A stretch of DNA of 64,000 bases. Origin: Variovorax sp. HW608 (lineage in GTDB: Bacteria > Pseudomonadota > Gammaproteobacteria > Burkholderiales > Burkholderiaceae_C). Positions 62,428-64,000 of the stretch are shown one piece after another; position 1 is the stretch's first letter, and each line of letters starts with the position of its first letter. Location of the stretch: NCBI RefSeq assembly GCF_900090195.1, contig NZ_LT607803.1, positions 3,746,229-3,810,228 on the forward strand, given 5' to 3'. The notes under the pieces were generated by a model. That model saw only the letters and a program-made list of their open reading frames with translations, searched no databases and was not told the DNA's origin. Both the position numbers and the translations under genes were made by a program.

Positions 62428-63570
62428 TTACTGGGGTTGCTCGACCTTGAACTGGCCGCCCACGACCTTCAGCATCACGCCGGTCTCGTTGGTGTAGCCC
62501 CAGTGGTTCTGCGGCGTCCACTCGAGCACGCCGTGCGCGATCGTCGTGCGGCCCATGGTCTCCAGCGCATCGCGCAGCGCGGCGCGGAATTCGGGCGTAC
62601 CGGGCTTGGCCTTCTTGAGCGCGATCGGCACCGCCTTTTCGAGGATGGTGAGCGCATCGGCGCTGTGGGCGGCGAACTGGTTGCGCGAGTTGGGGCCGTA
62701 GGCCTTCTCGTAGCCGGTGACGAAGGCGACCGCCTGCTTCTTCGACGGATGGGTCTCGGGCAACTGCTCGGCGACCGTGGCGGGGCCGGAGACGACGAAG
62801 GTGCCCTCGGCATCCTTGCCGGCGGTGCGCATCAGGTCCTGCGTCGCGGCGGCATGGGTCTGGTAGACCTTGCCCTTGTAGCCGCGCTCCATCACCGCCT
62901 TCTGCGGCATGCCGGCGCCGCTGCCCGAGGCCACGATCAGGATCGCATCGGGATTGGCCGAGGTGAGCTTCAGCACCTGGGCGGTGACGCTGGTGTCGGC
63001 GCGGCCGAAGCGCTCGGCGGCGACGATCTTCATGCCGTTCTTCTCGGCCTCGGCGGTCAGCGCCTTGAGCCACAGTTCGCCGTAGGCGTCGGTGTAGCCG
63101 AGGAAGCCGATGGTCTTCACCTTCTGGCTCTTCATGTGCTGCACCACCGCGTAGGCCATCACGTCATTCGATTGCGGCAGGCGGAAGGTCCACTTGTCCT
63201 TGCCCGGCGGCAGGCCGGCCGGCGACGCGGCGAGCTGCACGGTGCCCGATTCGGCAGCCACGTCGGCCATCGGGATCGCGACCGGCGTCGCGGCCGAGCC
63301 GATGATGACGTCGACCTTGTCCTCGGTCACGAGGCGCTGCGCATCCTTGACGCCGGTGGTCGGGTCCGTGGCGTCGTCCAGCACCACGACCTTGAGGTTC
63401 TCGCCGGCGATGGACTTGGGCCACAGCGCGATCTGGTTCTTCATCGGAATGCCGAGGCCCGAGGCCGGGCCGGTGAGCGGCAGCACCACGCCCACGGTGA
63501 GGTCGGCATGCGCGATGCCGAAGAGGCCGAGCGCGAGCGCGGCAGCGAGGGTTGCTTTCTTGAAGTTCAT
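62428..63570 (-). CDS. ABC transporter substrate-binding protein (LivK-type), second importer
   Basis: 380 residues, periplasmic. The signal [22 protein letters not shown] is followed by [27 protein letters not shown], the type I binding-protein start; later [34 protein letters not shown] and the C-terminal [42 protein letters not shown] lies before the ATG. It is the first gene of the importer, downstream of the SDR gene, and probably binds the acid released by the tannase-like esterase (inference). Confidence 0.9.
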   Translation of the reverse strand: MNFKKATLAAALALGLFGIAHADLTVGVVLPLTGPASGLGIPMKNQIALWPKSIAGENLKVVVLDDATDPTTGVKDAQRLVTEDKVDVIIGSAATPVAIPMADVAAESGTVQLAASPAGLPPGKDKWTFRLPQSNDVMAYAVVQHMKSQKVKTIGFLGYTDAYGELWLKALTAEAEKNGMKIVAAERFGRADTSVTAQVLKLTSANPDAILIVASGSGAGMPQKAVMERGYKGKVYQTHAAATQDLMRTAGKDAEGTFVVSGPATVAEQLPETHPSKKQAVAFVTGYEKAYGPNSRNQFAAHSADALTILEKAVPIALKKAKPGTPEFRAALRDALETMGRTTIAHGVLEWTPQNHWGYTNETGVMLKVVGGQFKVEQPQ

Positions 63571-63605
63571 GTTGACTGTCTCCTTGGGGTCGCTACGAAA
63601 GTGGT

Positions 63606-64000
63606 TCAGCGCGGGGCCATGCGCAGCGCGCCGTCGAGGCGGATGACTTCGCCGTTCAAGTGGCCGTTGGTCACGATGTGGCAGGCCAGTTCGGCGAATT
63701 CCGAAGGCTTGCCAAGGCGCGGCGGGAAGGGGATCGACGCGGCGAGCGACTGCTGCACGGGCTCCGGCAGTTCCTTGAGCAGCGGCGTCGCGAACAGCCC
63801 CGGCGCGATCGTGCACACGCGGATGCCGTGCTGCGCGAGGTCGCGCGCCATCGGCAGCGTCATGCCGACCAGTCCGCCCTTCGAGGCGCTGTAGGCCTGC
63901 TGGCCGACCTGACCGTCGAAGGCCGCGACCGATGCGGTGAACAGCATCACGCCGCGCTCGCCGCCTTCGAGCGGTTCGAGCTTCGCGCAGCGTGCTGCGT
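63606..64000 (-). CDS. SDR-family 3-hydroxyacyl-CoA dehydrogenase-like protein (start beyond window)
   Basis: Only the C-terminal about 131 residues are in the window; the frame is open at the right edge. It contains the SDR catalytic Tyr-Lys in [43 protein letters not shown], the catalytic Ser in [13 protein letters not shown], and the C-terminal [37 protein letters not shown]. It is like type II 3-hydroxyacyl-CoA dehydrogenases, which would fit a beta-oxidation-like route with the acyl-CoA dehydrogenase at 55.3 kb. The N-terminal cofactor motif is not visible. Confidence 0.88.
   Translation of the reverse strand, partial: AARCAKLEPLEGGERGVMLFTASVAAFDGQVGQQAYSASKGGLVGMTLPMARDLAQHGIRVCTIAPGLFATPLLKELPEPVQQSLAASIPFPPRLGKPSEFAELACHIVTNGHLNGEVIRLDGALRMAPR

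Overview
The window is one 64 kb piece of a high-GC betaproteobacterial chromosome. Gene content and order suggest the order Burkholderiales, family Comamonadaceae, and most likely Variovorax or a close relative. The main clues are a type IV pilus chemosensory pilJ-pilL pair, the run yqgE-ruvX-pyrR-pyrB-pyrC'-plsC, an abundance of aromatic catabolism and Liv-type/Bug-type uptake genes, and an intron class usual in such genomes. The assignment is inferred from gene content, not from a marker gene. Both ends cut genes: pilJ on the left and an SDR dehydrogenase on the right.

Layout. 1-8.0 kb: the end of the twitching-motility chemosensory operon (pilJ, then a 2045-residue pilL/chpA hybrid kinase). 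8.0-17.7 kb: housekeeping genes, namely photolyase, yqgE, ruvX, the pyrimidine genes pyrR/pyrB/inactive pyrC', a PlsC-like acyltransferase, NMN adenylyltransferase-Nudix, an IscR-like regulator without cluster cysteines, and a DUF72 protein. 17.8-19.65 kb: a complete group IIC intron with its reverse transcriptase, sitting directly behind a transcription terminator. 20.2-31.3 kb: tRNA-Arg(CCT), tamB-tamA, a MoxR ATPase/GNAT/VWA-protein group, cytochrome c4, DUF1841 and a LysR regulator. 31.3-32.1 kb: a gene-poor, AT-richer stretch with a tandem duplication.

32.1-50.4 kb: a large catabolic region. A two-subunit hydroquinone 1,2-dioxygenase (its four iron ligands are all visible), 4-hydroxymuconic semialdehyde dehydrogenase, maleylacetate reductase and hydroxyquinol 1,2-dioxygenase lead to 3-oxoadipate. 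A second operon under an IclR regulator (pcaI, pcaJ, pcaF) takes this to succinyl-CoA and acetyl-CoA. Inside the first operon lie a Tat-exported flavoprotein with the active-site pattern of 3-ketosteroid delta1-dehydrogenases, its own cytochrome c, a SnoaL/ketosteroid-isomerase-fold protein and a complete Liv-type ABC importer. I infer that this is an upper pathway that desaturates a cyclic ketone (for example a cyclohexane-1,4-dione) to hydroquinone. I know of no described pathway with this gene set.

50.3-54.8 kb: ornithine-cyclodeaminase-like protein, TauE/SafE permease, two small coupled genes, and an IS1634-type transposase. 54.8-64 kb (minus strand): MarR regulator, acyl-CoA dehydrogenase, tannase/feruloyl-esterase-like lipoprotein, a second Liv importer (including a permease-ATPase fusion) and an SDR. 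This looks like uptake and beta-oxidation-like breakdown of an ester-linked acid.

A feature not covered by standard gene calling is a short coding repeat (peptide core HHFVYS). It occurs twice, each time as a mini-ORF wedged with overlapping stop/start codons between two operon genes (pyrR-pyrB and pcaI-pcaJ). In the second copy it contains a hairpin that masks the ribosome-binding site of pcaJ.
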